In this document: one piece after another, positions 24,064 to 35,245 of the stretch
Layout: each line of letters starts with the position of its first letter
How positions within the stretch are numbered: the first letter of the stretch is position 1
Made by a program: the position numbers and the translations under genes
From: Gnetum montanum
Lineage: Eukaryota; Streptophyta; Gnetopsida; Gnetales; Gnetaceae
NCBI GenBank assembly: GCA_015680685.1
Contig: MNCI01022289.1
Span: 3,335-67,334, forward strand
DNA length: 64,000 nt
Direction of reading: 5' to 3'
Notes under the pieces: model-generated
Database searches by the model: none
What the model was told of the DNA's origin: nothing
Seen by the model: the letters and a program-made list of their open reading frames with translations, nothing else

Positions 24064-24372
24064 CTATAATAGGTGTGCTAAAATGAAAATTTCTACTCTT
24101 TGTGAAATTGATTTACAAGCCAAATGTCCAAGTAATAGTATGAAGAAAATCAAAAGTATTGTTGAGGATAAACTTAAAACCCTACAAAAAATAAAATTAT
24201 CAAAAAAAATTGGAAATGTGTAAAATCTGGACATCCATGGGCTAGATTGACATCTTTGATAAGATGCTATGCTTTGTATTTTGAAGGATAGCACCAAGAC
24301 ATTCCATTGCCATAGTAAATAAAAAAGGACAGATTGGATCTCCATAATGAATACCATTTTTTACCATAAAAT
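24064..24372 (-). pseudogene. LINE (L1-type) reverse transcriptase, carboxyl part
   Basis: On the minus strand: NGIHYGDPICPFLFTMAMEC, matching the plant L1 motif (R)GLRQGDPLSPFLF. After about 40 residues comes FPIFFDNFIFCRVLSLSS, matching the catalytic HLxFADDxLLF block with Ala-Asp-Asp changed to Phe-Asp-Asn. A GLxxNxxKS-like region is decayed. The amino part of the same enzyme lies on the same strand at 36888-37420, and element E begins 16 bp from this fragment, so E split the LINE. Confidence 0.7.
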
Positions 24373-24387
24373 TACTTGTATGTTGCC

Positions 24388-25318
24388 TGATGAATCATTA
24401 GTTGGCTAGGATATCTAAAAAAAATTCAATTTTTTGTTAACTAAGATATCTTAGCTCTGATGTTCGATATCTTGGCTTCAATATCTTAGCCACAATATCT
24501 TAGCCCTAATATCATGTATTTGATATTGGATTACATGTTATGTTATCGGATATCCGATATCGTGGGATGTGTGCTGGCCTATAAATATAACACTTGGGCA
24601 CACAGTTTGAACATAAATTAGTTAATAGAGTAGTTGAACTCTTGCAGTTTAATTCCGTAGTCTTAGAGAATAGTCAGTGAGCACCTACAATGTGGATCTG
24701 AGTGAGTTGTACAATGTCTTATTTGAGTGGTAATGTACTTGGACATATTTCATGAACAGTAAAAAGATTGAGATTGATTCTCATTCATTAAAATACTTTG
24801 ACATTGATTAGATTTACTTTCCATGTACTTAGTTAACATTTATGTTTCCATGCATATTAATGAATTGGTGGAATGAGCACAATCAATTTCAAGCGTAAAC
24901 ACATATTTGCTTCACAATCCCAGTAGTGTTATTGCTTGTTCGCCTAGTAGCATAGCACTTGGTAATCCCATTAGTGTATACATGGGTTCAAGATGTGTAC
25001 AATAAGCTAGGAACAGACACTCATCAACCATAAGCTAGTCTAGACTTTACTTTTCATTGTTAATTAGATTAAACAATTACTTTCTTTATCATCATTAGGA
25101 GTAGCTTAGGTTTGAACAACATCAATTATCATATGCCTCACATTGGACTAAATCATACGTGACAAAGCTACCACTAGTGCAATTGGGAAGATAGTGAACT
25201 ACGATCAAGGCATAACAATTTAGATATACAACTAGTCCCATTCATAGAATTTGATCAGATCATGCATGAACACTTGTGATTCATATGGTTGGGAATAGGG
25301 GTACCTTTTCACTCATCA
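24388..25318 (+). repeat. 5' LTR of element E
   Basis: Starts TGATGAATCATTAGTTGGC and ends CACTCATCA. U3 (24410-24565) carries about nine GATATC or AATATCTTAG motifs, then TATAAATA at 24580, AACTCTTGCAGTTT about 55 bases later, and the CTTGGTAATCCCA motif near 24958. The internal order is that of the A and C LTRs. Confidence 0.75.
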
Positions 25319-25319
25319 T

Positions 25320-25337
25320 TGGCATCGTTGTTGGGGA
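25320..25337 (+). promoter_or_regulatory. primer-binding site, tRNA-Asp type, element E
   Basis: TGGCATCGTTGTTGGGGA compared with TGGCGCCGTTGCCGGGGA; three differences, all transitions of the decay type. One base separates it from the LTR end. Confidence 0.75.
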
Positions 25338-25450
25338 TGGTGCTAGTTATCTAGATTAGTTATATTATACATGATCACTATAAAAGTATAAATGATCTAT
25401 CTTTTAGAAAATATTAATATTTTAAGTTACACATGTTATTAGATAAAATC

Positions 25451-27607
25451 ATGTCTTCTTCACATAGGACCAAGACTACATCACATGATGAAAGCACTCA
25501 TATGAGAAATGATAGGATCTATGCCAAAGAAAATTGGAGTCAACAACCTCGAGAAGGAGTTTCATACACTCATTTAGATCCTTACTACACTCAAGGACTA
25601 GGTTCACCTAAGGTAGACAATTTTAGAGGAGATGGTGTAAATCCTAGATCAAGAAGGGCCTCAAGGCCTAGGACCTCCTCTAAACCTAAACATGATAAAT
25701 CAAGGGACCATGGGAAGAACTATAGAAGCCATGGTGATTCTCCCAGTTCCTCATCTTCCTCTTCCTCTTTAACGTCTAGTTCTGACAAAGATGAATGTAG
25801 GTATAGATATAGAGCTCCACTATGGGGTCAACATAAAGATAGATATTGAACCCAAGGGAAAAATCAAAGACATTAAAATGAGCATAGAAAAGATCATCAC
25901 AATTAGACAAATAGAAATATAGATTATCACCATGACATGTCTAGTATAGATGAACTCTTGTTGGCTACTAAGGGCCTAACACAGATTAGGAAGGTAGTTC
26001 AAATACCTCAAAGGAATCAAAGGGATAGCCGTATCAAATGGCTTGACATGAACAACATTCTTAAATTTAGAAGAGGCTATAATTCTGATCCACAACATTA
26101 CGTATAATCCTTTCATGATGCTAGTGCCTTGCAAAATATTGAAAATAAGTGCCAAAAGCTTAAGCTCTTCCCTAGGACACTAATAGATGAAGCTAAAATT
26201 TGGTATAGATCATTGAAACCAAGTTCCATCCACCCATGGTCAACAATGCTAGAATTTTTCAATTAAAAATACCAAACCCATGCAAGAGTATCTAACCTAA
26301 GAAAACAAATCCAAGGTTGGAGGTAAGAAAATCATGAACCCTTGGATGTGGCCTTGGATAAATAATATTCACTACTGCATAGATGTCCCAGACATGATTT
26401 CTCTCAAAAGGAGCAACCTTTCCACATCGTAGATGGGCTTCATAATAAAATAAGAGAGACCCTTAGGATATATACTCAAAGTCAATTATATGAACTAGGA
26501 ACCCATCAGATACAAAGGCTAATCAAGTAGGTGGAAAAAGAAGAAGGAGAGCTATGTAAACAAGAGAATGTAAAGGAAAATAATTGGGACCCAACTCTTA
26601 AAAAGAAGAGGTCCATATCTATGATAATGAAAAAGAGGTAGCTCTCAATGAGGTGATTTCACAACAAACCTCATCAATACAAAAGTATATCAATGAGCTT
26701 GAAGCAAAGCTAGATAAGATGTCAGAATGGATAGATGAGAAAGTTAAAAATTGCATAGAAATCATAGAGGAGAGAGTAGCGCAAAATGAATTAAGTGATC
26801 ACAACAAAAGAAAGAAAAATAACTAAGAAATAGGTAGGAACACTTATCGGTGAAAAGAGAAAATAGCTATAGAAGAAGAGGCAACCATAGAAGAAGATGG
26901 TGGATGTGAAATCTGCCTATATGACCATCCAAAGGGCTATTACCCAATCATGTTACATCTACATGGGTATTGAGATTTTACATTGAATCCCAAGTTTGTG
27001 TAAAAGCAAATGCCTAGGAAATTACCTTACTTACAAGGTAATTATAGATAGTCCTACAACCAACTATACTATCCTAGTGGGACTTCTTACCAACCTTAAC
27101 ACTATCATCAAACACAATGGAAAATTCCACAATTGTGGGGGAGGCCATCATCAAACCACCACTACATTTATTATTAGCTAAACCGATATGGATATTATGT
27201 TCAAAAACCTATTTCCCCAACTAGTTCGACTTCCTCTACCTCAAATTACTACTACCACTCTCCCAAATATCATCATCCCACAACATCTTCCATGAGATCA
27301 TCACCTCACACCTCCCATCCTCCATCATATCCTCAATATTCTCATACTTCCCTTCACCATATGTCACCACCAACACACGAAGGTTCAACATCAGAACATC
27401 AACAAAAGAATGTCACTTGTGCCATGAACATACACAAAAATGATAATGCTAGTAGATCTCCATCACAATCTCAAAAATAGCCTTTCTTTAGGATGGTTCC
27501 CATGTGTAAGTACAACAATAGTTGACCTACTAACTCATCAAAACTAGCACAAGGCCAATATAATGTAACAACCTTCCTCGCCAAAACAATGTCTCCTAAT
27601 CATACGC
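25451..27607 (+). pseudogene. gag of element E, first part
   Basis: ATG at 25451 starts MSSSHRTKTTSHDES, like gag of D; an upstream ATG at 25433 is in frame. A Ser/Arg-rich basic region includes a run of serines (25740-25780). The RetrotransGag region (26030-26500) gives KLKLFPRTLIDEAKIWYRSL with some stops, and a zinc knuckle CEICLYDHPKG lies near 26910. A Pro/His/Ser-rich tail follows (27190-27480). The frame reads up to the insertion point of element C at 27607 and continues at 36086. Confidence 0.65.
27603..27607 (+). repeat. target-site duplication of element C, left copy (TACGC)
   Basis: TACGC directly precedes the 5' LTR and is repeated directly after the 3' LTR at 36081-36085. Five bases is the usual length for gypsy integrases. 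Confidence 0.85.
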
Positions 27608-28454
27608 TGATGGGACGCGGTATCACATGGGCCATGATATCGTGTACGCCATATCGCGTCCACCACGATATCGCATCCCCCGCGATATCACGTACGTGAT
27701 ATTGTAGTCCGCCGCAATGTCTATAAATAAGAGGCAGCTCTCCCTTGTTTCATAACATAGAGTAGAGTGTAGTGAAACTCTAGCAGTTTGATCCCTCCAG
27801 AGATAGATTATTTTCCCGTGTTTTCCTGCAATGTGGTGAATGTAATTGTATGGCATCCTTTATTTGAGTGCGACGTACTTGGACACGCACATGACCAGCA
27901 ATAAAGATCAATATTACTTCATCATTGCAACATTCACTTTGTTTATTTATTTATTTAAATGTTATTTACTACTTTCCTAATTAGTTCCTCTCACCCTTAA
28001 CTCCTAGTAACGCGGAATGAGTACAACTTGATTAGGCACATTTAAGTGTGACTACTTGGTAACCCAGTGGCGTACCTAGGATCTGCGCTTGGTAATTCCA
28101 ATGGTAGTCATGCACGAAGTCCAAGATGTGTACGGATAATCAAGGAATGGCTGCTCATCACACTTAGGTTAGTTTAGATTCCTTCTTACCCTTTCCTCCT
28201 AACTTAGCGTAGTTAATATTATTTTCCACTACCTTTAGGAGTAGCATTAGAATTAGGAACACATCACACACCTCACTCTGGACTAAACCATACGTGACAA
28301 ATATAATACTAGTCTAGGTGGGAAGATAGTGAATTGCGACCTAAGGTTAACAATCTAGGTGCCACAACTAGTTTGTCTACGGAGTTCGATTGGATCACTT
28401 GTGAGAACACTCATATTCGTATGGTTGAGTGTAGGGGTATCTCACCACTCATCA
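27608..28454 (+). repeat. 5' LTR of element C
   Basis: Begins TGATGGGACG and ends CTCATCA. U3 holds GATATC-type cores starting at 27636, 27650, 27667, 27684 and 27698 (spacing 14, 17, 17, 14), then TATAAATA at 27722. Further on are AACTCTAGCAGTTT (27776) and two CTTGGTAA motifs 33 bp apart (28055, 28088). Confidence 0.9.
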
Positions 28455-28455
28455 T

Positions 28456-28473
28456 AGGCACCGTTGTTGGGGA
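28456..28473 (+). promoter_or_regulatory. primer-binding site, tRNA-Asp type, element C
   Basis: AGGCACCGTTGTTGGGGA compared with TGGCGCCGTTGCCGGGGA, one base after the LTR end. It agrees with the sites of A, D and E, placing all four in one lineage. Confidence 0.75.
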
Positions 28474-28599
28474 CAGTGCTAGTTATCTAGATGAGTTATA
28501 TCATACAAGGTTGCTGTATAAGGACTTAACGATATATATTTTAGAAAGAAGACATGATTATAAAAAGTCACACATAAATTCACACACAACTTCACAACC

Positions 28600-30600
28600 A
28601 TGCCTCTCCTACAAGATAATAATAACGCCACACTTAGTGAGGAAGTTCATTGGAGAACCAACGAACTATATGACGATGAAGATTGGAGTATACAACCTGA
28701 AGTGGGGGTTTCTTATAAACATGAATGAAAGCAACATCATCTAAATGCACGAAAGCATAACTTACAAGATGACGATGAACCCCTATTGGCCACTACAAGC
28801 TTAACGCAAATACAAGAGGCCATTCAAATCTCACGTAGGCATCGTAAAGAGAGTCATCTACCCAGGCTCGATTTAAACAACTTCCCTAATTTTTTAGGAG
28901 GCGATGACTTAGATCTGCATCAACATTTACAAACCTTCTACGATGCTTGCACATGGAATAACATTGATAACAGGTGGCAAAAACTTAAGCTCTTTCCTGT
29001 GACACTCGTTAACCAAGCAAAAGTATGGTATAGATCATTAAAACCAAATTTGATACAACGCTGGTCAATAATGGTAGAAGTATTTAACCAAAAATATCAA
29101 ACCTATGTAAGAGTGTCAGCCTTAAGGAAAAAAATCCAAGGATGGAAACAAGCACAACATGAACCCTTGGACATGGCCTTAGAAAGATATTATGCACTGT
29201 TAAACAACTATCAAGGCCATGGGTTTTCCGAGGAAAGGCTAATGTACCATATCATTGATGGGCTATGTAATGAAACAAGAGAGACCTTAGGAATGTATGC
29301 CCAAGGTCAACTATATGAACTATGAATTCATCAGGTTCAAGAGCTTATTAAGAGGGTAGCAAAAGAAGAAGGAGAATTGGCTCAATGGGAGAGTGTTGAA
29401 AAACATCAACGGGACCAAAATCTCAACTTAACAAAGGTCCATGATCATAAAAAGGAGAAATCAACAAATCTCAAGGTGGAAACATCATCTTTGCCAACAC
29501 AACAAACATTAGCAAAAGTCGAGGCAAGGATTAATAAGATGTTGGAATGGACATATCAAAAGTGTGGAGAATTTATCAACACCATTGGAGATAGAGTTTT
29601 GACAACCCAAGAAGTAGGGCAAAACATTAGACAATCAGAATGAAGGGATAAGGAAATTAAATGCTCAACTACCAATTATACCTATGAATGCAACATATGC
29701 CTGTACGATCACCCCAAGGACCAATGCCCGATATTGTTACATTTACATGAGCATTTGGGAAACACGTTACATCCAGAGTTCATACATAGGTACTATGTTC
29801 GATCATAGTGGCAACAATCCCAGTCATGGGGGAGACCACCATTAGACTGGAGGCGCCCTTCGTATCATTCGAACCCTTCATATCATTCGAACCCAAATGC
29901 TTATCCTGTTCAACATCCTGTTTCTCCAACTAAACCACCACACTTTATCTCACCACAATACCATTCTCCTTAATACTATCAGCCCATGCCTTCAACACAA
30001 CCACCACCTTATGCACCTTATACTCCTCCTAACATTCAACATTCTCATCCTTTCCCTTCTTCCACAGTGCCACCAACTATTCCTAAGGTACTTGCACCAC
30101 CACAACAGCCCATGAACAACACTTGTGCTACTACTACCAACAACAGTGAGAAACCTCCTCAACATCCAAAGCACCCCTTCTTTAAACATAGTCGTAAGAA
30201 GGGACAACATCATTCAGAGGCCACTGCATCTTCCAACTCAGCACAGGTCCCACGCTATGGTGCGCCCTTACCTTCAAATCCAACACCTCATGTAACTTCA
30301 TCAGGGCCACCAATTAACACTCCAACAATCATACGGCCCAATGAACACAACCATGGAAGGCATCATCCTAATCCTTGCATACCATCTAATGGTCCCAAAT
30401 ATCATATTGGGTCAACTCATTATCCAGGAACTACATAGTATAAAGTGCCCCACTATGCTCATTACAATCAAGTGTGTGAACCCCGATGGGGTAAATATGG
30501 CCAAGTTTCAATACTTCCAACATGCAAGGATCCTCATCATCCATTTATTAATCCTTTGTATCCTCAACCATTTAGTTATGGGGGATATCCCCCATCCTAA
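28600..30600 (+). pseudogene. gag of element C, near-complete single frame
   Basis: From ATG at 28600 to TAA at 30598, 2001 bp lie in one frame with six internal stops (TGA near 28726, 29323 and 29641; TAG near 29806 and 30436; TAA near 29972) and no frameshift. Each stop is one C-to-T change from CGA, CAG or CAA. Domains: an acidic amino part (LYDDEDW); RetrotransGag at codons 95-230 (FLGGDDLDLHQHLQTFYDA, NQAKVWYRSL); a Glu/Lys-rich helix; a zinc knuckle CNICLYDHPKDQC near 29690 (C-x2-C-x3-H-x4-C); and a 250-codon Pro/His/Tyr-rich tail. The frame stops without passing into protease. Confidence 0.8.
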
Positions 30601-32010
30601 AAACAAGCAAGATTAATAACCACTTTTTATTTTTTTTCTTTAATTTTACAACTTTTTGTTTTTCAGTCTTTCAGTCTTTCATTTTTCAATTTTTTGTTTT
30701 ATCTTTTTATCTTTTTGTGTTTTTTTCTTTTTACGTTTTTGTAACCTCATCTACGAATAAAAAAATCATGTGGATCATTGGTTGAGGTGTGTTCTATGTT
30801 ATTAAGTCATGAGTGATCAGTTATTTAAAACAGTGAGCCCATTACATCCACTCATCCACTCTACAAATAAGAGGTTTTGTTAGAGGGTACAGTGATATTC
30901 TTGATATTTCTAGAACTTAAAACTAATTTTGTGTTCATTGTACCCAAAATGAAGAAGGATGGAGCAAGAGGGAATGATTAGGCTGTGACATCAAGGGGAC
31001 TTGTGGATTCTCTTTGGTGACATCTATGGGAGTTATCATGCAACCTGATTGTACTAAGATCCTTGTAGATCTAATGAAAAATGGGAGTAAGAGTAATCGA
31101 AAGGGCACTCCAAAAATCAAAGGTTGTTCTAGGGAGTTCCACTAGAAAGACATGCACACATGCCTGAAGGTTGGCAACTTCTCTGGGTTCAGTAAAGTTT
31201 AAAAGAAAAAAAAAAGAGAAAAAAAAAAGAAGAAGAAAAAACAAAGTGCCACAAAACAAAAATCACTCCTCCCATGAATAAAATGTCAAGTAATCGTACA
31301 CCTGGTTGTTATGTTACTCTCATGGTTGCTTATCATGGGATGAAACAATGCGATGTCACTGATTAGAGGAATGGACTTGGTCCTGATCTTGGAACAATCG
31401 GTTAATGACATGTTAATCATGCTTTTCACATAGGATTCACTGTGCCCTAGGTCAGTTACCTCATGTCCCAATCTCTACGATCCCTTTCTATAGTGCGTCT
31501 CATCTCACTATTCGTTTAATTGTAGCTCGTGTTTTGTGTAGCATAGAATTTTCATCTCATCCTGATGCTATTTACATGTGTGTGTTTTGTGGAGTTAGTG
31601 CAAATAACATTTAACCCTTCTAGTGCCCACGGACACTTTCAATGTGGTTACACAAGGGCATTATAGGTTAGTACCTGCTTTGGGGAGGATCCACTTGTGT
31701 AATTTTTTGTAATCTTCACTTAGGACATAGCTTACACACAATTTTTTACCCTTAGCTTAATTTTTCAATTGATTTTCTTTCCCTATTATTATCCCTCTGA
31801 ATTTCAACATTCCAATGTACCATTACATACCCTTTTTCTTACCACCCAAGGTTTTATTGATAAAATCCACATCATTATCATTAATGGTGCCTTTTGAATT
31901 AATGCAATTTCCCTAGAACATCTTGATCATAGTCAATGTCCTCAATTTCCAATGTTAATTTCAAGAAAATCATTTTAAAAATTGGTATTTTCATGGTGTC
32001 TCACATCACC
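30601..32010 (+). other. spacer between gag and internal promoter, element C
   Basis: T-rich at first, then blocks shared with the post-integrase spacers of A and D, such as CATCCACTCATCCAC near 30855. No convincing coding sequence. The purine-rich run at 31200-31245 is simple sequence. The gag stop therefore abuts what in A and D follows integrase, as if pol had been excised. Confidence 0.55.
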
Positions 32011-32014
32011 AGGG

Positions 32015-32130
32015 ACAAGATATCACGTACGCAATATCATGTCCCACATGATATCGTGTTCCCACCGCCTATAAATAGGTACCCCCCTCCCTCGCAACAC
32101 TTAGCATCATTTTGTCATTCACATGGAAGG
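32015..32130 (+). promoter_or_regulatory. internal LTR-derived promoter of element C
   Basis: GATATC-type cores at 32019, 32033 and 32050 have spacing 14 and 17, the same as 27636/27650/27667 in the 5' LTR, and the bases between align as well (TGTACGC against CGTACGC; CGTCC against TGTCC). TATAAATA follows at 32070, then a CCCTCCC block and a GTTTTTGAAAGTTTT block. It lies upstream of the 3' ORF. Promoter activity is inferred from identity to LTR U3. Confidence 0.7.
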
Positions 32131-32260
32131 AGTTTTTGAAAGTTTTCTCTGCGACTTGCGATTGAGTGACCCTTTCTTTTCTACTCATATATCGCTCGTT
32201 GGTAATCCAATTTTAATTCTGTTTGAACTTGCTTGAACCCAGAGTGTTCAACTTAGTCAT

Positions 32261-32270
32261 GGGGGAGGGA
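32261..32270 (+). promoter_or_regulatory. conserved internal purine tract, element C
   Basis: CAACTTAGTCATGGGGGAGG, as in element D (minus strand, 49535-49555) and, with small changes, element A. It ends at the assembly gap. Confidence 0.4.
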
Positions 32271-32272
32271 CA

Positions 32273-32499
32273 NNNNNNNNNNNNNNNNNNNNNNNNNNNN
32301 NNNNNNNNNNNNNNNNNNNNNNNNNNNNNNNNNNNNNNNNNNNNNNNNNNNNNNNNNNNNNNNNNNNNNNNNNNNNNNNNNNNNNNNNNNNNNNNNNNNN
32401 NNNNNNNNNNNNNNNNNNNNNNNNNNNNNNNNNNNNNNNNNNNNNNNNNNNNNNNNNNNNNNNNNNNNNNNNNNNNNNNNNNNNNNNNNNNNNNNNNNN
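32273..32499. other. assembly gap, 227 N
   Basis: A run of 227 unknown bases within element C, between the internal promoter and the first readable part of the 3' ORF. The start codon of that ORF is probably inside it. Confidence 0.95.
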
Positions 32500-35081
32500 G
32501 CCTGAACCAGGACAACAATTCACGTTGCCCCAAGATTGTGTTCAAGCTATCCATGAGAAGTCCACATTCGCTACGGTAATTGTGGAGTTAAACTTTGAAT
32601 CTTTTGCAAAGTTCACTCCTGAGGCTATTAGGGATCACCTCAAAGGGTCTCCCTTATGGCCTATCCTCTCTAAAAGCAGTGCCTGGTACCTAGGAGAGAT
32701 GTACCAATTTTGGCACAATAGGGAGCAAGGCATCACTGTTAATATTTATGGTGTGATAATTGACTTCTCTACGTAGGCTATTTTGAAATTGTTAAACCTT
32801 CTGAATACAAGGCCCCAAGTTGCTCGGTTATCCACCCGTTTAGACCCTGATGTGCGAAAGGATTGGTTAGAGAAGGCTTATGGTAGAGATAAAGCATTTG
32901 ATGAATTGAGATGAAAGAGAGGGTTTACTTCAAAATTGGTACATATCATCTCTTCCCCACAAAGGGCTTAAAAAGGATATCGATGTATGCGGCTAGAGGA
33001 TGTGCAGTGTTGATGGGAAAGGTTAACGCTAACCTACCCCATCTATATTTGATAGAGATCCTAAGGCGGTTCGAAGAACGGAAGATAGGGAAGATGGCGT
33101 TGCCTTTCCCTTTTCTTATTAGAAAGCTGTGCCAACATGCTGGTATTTGGGGATACACCAATGAAGTCCTTTGAAAATCCCAAATTGCTTCATATGTTGA
33201 ATTGCTAAAGGTGCCAGCTCCAAGGAAAATCACTGGCAAGGAGTTGGGACCAGAACAAGAAGAAGAATAGATGGTTGGACCCATTCAACCTCTAGCCATG
33301 GGTCCCATCCAACAACAAGAATCAGGGCCTAGCACAGGCCAGGATCAGCTGCCACCACTGCAAGACTATAGACCGTCGATGAGCCATCTTAGTGCCATCG
33401 CTGAGATGGTTAGTTGGAGAAGTCGTGATGACAAAAACCTCTTTTATGTCATCGATGATGCCATTTAGCCTACAATTTCATTAGATTGCACAAGGGGTGA
33501 AGTATCCATTCAAACAGGAGGAGGGAAAAGTATATGGTTGCAACAGATCTTAGGAAACACGACATCTTTCTAGGTGCAATTAGAGACTGGTGAAGGGGCC
33601 ACAGTGATGGTCATGCAACACTAGAATGCCACGGGAGCTGCAGAAGTGATCGCAGACCACATCAAAGAATCTTTCAATGTACCTTTTGTGCCATCGACAG
33701 ATCTCTTAGGAGCATGGGATGCTCAAACTCTAGTCGGAACCTCAATGACTCCTGCAGAACATGAGGATGTACTTGATCGATTGTTACAAACATGGTAAGT
33801 TATAACATTCCTGTTTGACATCCCTCAATATGTCACAGTAATTCAATCAGACCTCATTTCCACAAAAGGAAAGCTGGTCTTATTAGAAGTAAGGCTCAAG
33901 CATGCTAAAGCTAAAGTGCAGAAACTACAATAGCAGCTTGTGGCCTTACAAGCAGCATAGTGGGACCCTCTGCAATTTGTTCCTACAAACCAATTGGATA
34001 ACTTTAGAACAGAGTAACTGACCAAATTGATAGCAGAGAATAAAAGGGTGGCTGAAAAAAAGAGAAGGATGTTTGGGATGCCTCCGTAGTAGAAGCGTAA
34101 ACCCATGCGCATCTTAAGGCACTCAAGGCCTTAGAAGAAGAAAACAAGCAGCTGGTTGCTAACAATCCTTGGTTGACCACTGTAGAAAAGCAAAATAACG
34201 TTCTTAATGAACACTTTCATCAATTACAAGAATAATTCATCCATGTCAATGGAGACGTAAGCTATTTAGCTAGAGAAAATCAAACCCTCTCAATGGAGGA
34301 GATACATGCTATTCGTCAAAAGTCAGCAATTGAGATAAGCGCATGGCAGAATGAGGCTAAACAACATGAGAAGCTAAAGGAGCACCTCCATGATTAGGTG
34401 GGGATGTATAAATATATCCTTGAAAAGGAAATCCATATGGCCAAGGCCCAAATCAACACTATCAGTGCTCAACACACTAATTGGGGGGCCATATTGGACA
34501 CCTACGCCTTCGTCCACCAAGCGGAAGTTAAGAACCGGAACCTACAGATTCAAGACTTGACAGAGTACATGGAGTTGGCAAACCTAAGATATGCCAACCT
34601 TGCCATGTTAATAGCAAGGCACCTAAGGTTAGAGCTTGAGTAGTAGGTAGCAACCACTCACATCAAATACGAAGCAAAATTTGCAGAACGCAAGAAGCTC
34701 TTGGAAAAACTAGATGTTGCAAATTCTAAACTTGAGGTGGTAAAAGCTAGCTACCAAGGATAGAAAGATGTCACAACCAACTTGGCTTGATGGCTAATAG
34801 ATCTTCATGAATATAAGGATAAAGCTAGAGCCTATGAAGAGGAACGACAGGTGTTCGTGGCTTGGTATGTTAAGGCCAACCAAATGTTCCTGCAACTACC
34901 CTGTCCATGGGAGGTTTCGACTCCATCAAACATTGGAACATTAGCATGGATGGCACAAGATCCTTGGACCGAAGAGTAGAAGCTCTAGGCCATACTTCAA
35001 CACCATCAAGCTTCAAAGCCTAGAGCACATGACAAAAATAAAGTGCCAATAGAGGAGCCACCTCCACCAGGAACTACATGA
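32500..35081 (+). pseudogene. 3' ORF of element C: PF20167-like head with long coiled coil
   Basis: The head (32525-33174) reads KFTPEAIRDHLKGSPLWPIL, YQFWHNREQGITVNIYG, then YFKIGTYHLFPTKGLKRIS, YAARGCAVLMGKVNANLP and MALPFPFLIRKLCQHAG. The order, a P-T block, a small alpha segment, and LxFPxLIxxLCxxxG, is what I recall for the putative plant transposon protein domain (PF20167). The tail (33840-34960) is a long coiled coil (HLRLELE, LQDLTEYMEL-like heptads), ending in EEPPPPGTT and TGA at 35079. Frames change at least twice and stops are mostly TAG. The product is unknown. It shares no recognised enzyme motif; a structural or envelope-position protein is possible. No signal peptide can be checked because the start is in the gap. 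Confidence 0.6.
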
Positions 35082-35245
35082 GTTCCAAATTTTTGTATTT
35101 GTAGCACTTTACTGTGTTGTGTCTTTCTTCTGTTTTCTTCCCATAGTGCAGCATCATTGTATTTTTTTCCATCTAATAATCCCATACCTATCCACTATGT
35201 AATCATTGTAACTCGAGAATGAGTTTTCATTCAATTGTAAGGGTA

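Noticed and set aside
28334-28744. 136-codon open stretch at the LTR/leader boundary of element C
   Set aside because: It spans the LTR end and primer-binding site and overlaps the gag start at 28600 in another frame.
29992-30213. Minus-strand open stretch opposite the gag tail
   Set aside because: A shadow of the Pro/His-rich gag tail of element C.
32213-32579. Open stretches running through the N gap
   Set aside because: They are produced by unknown bases and carry no information.
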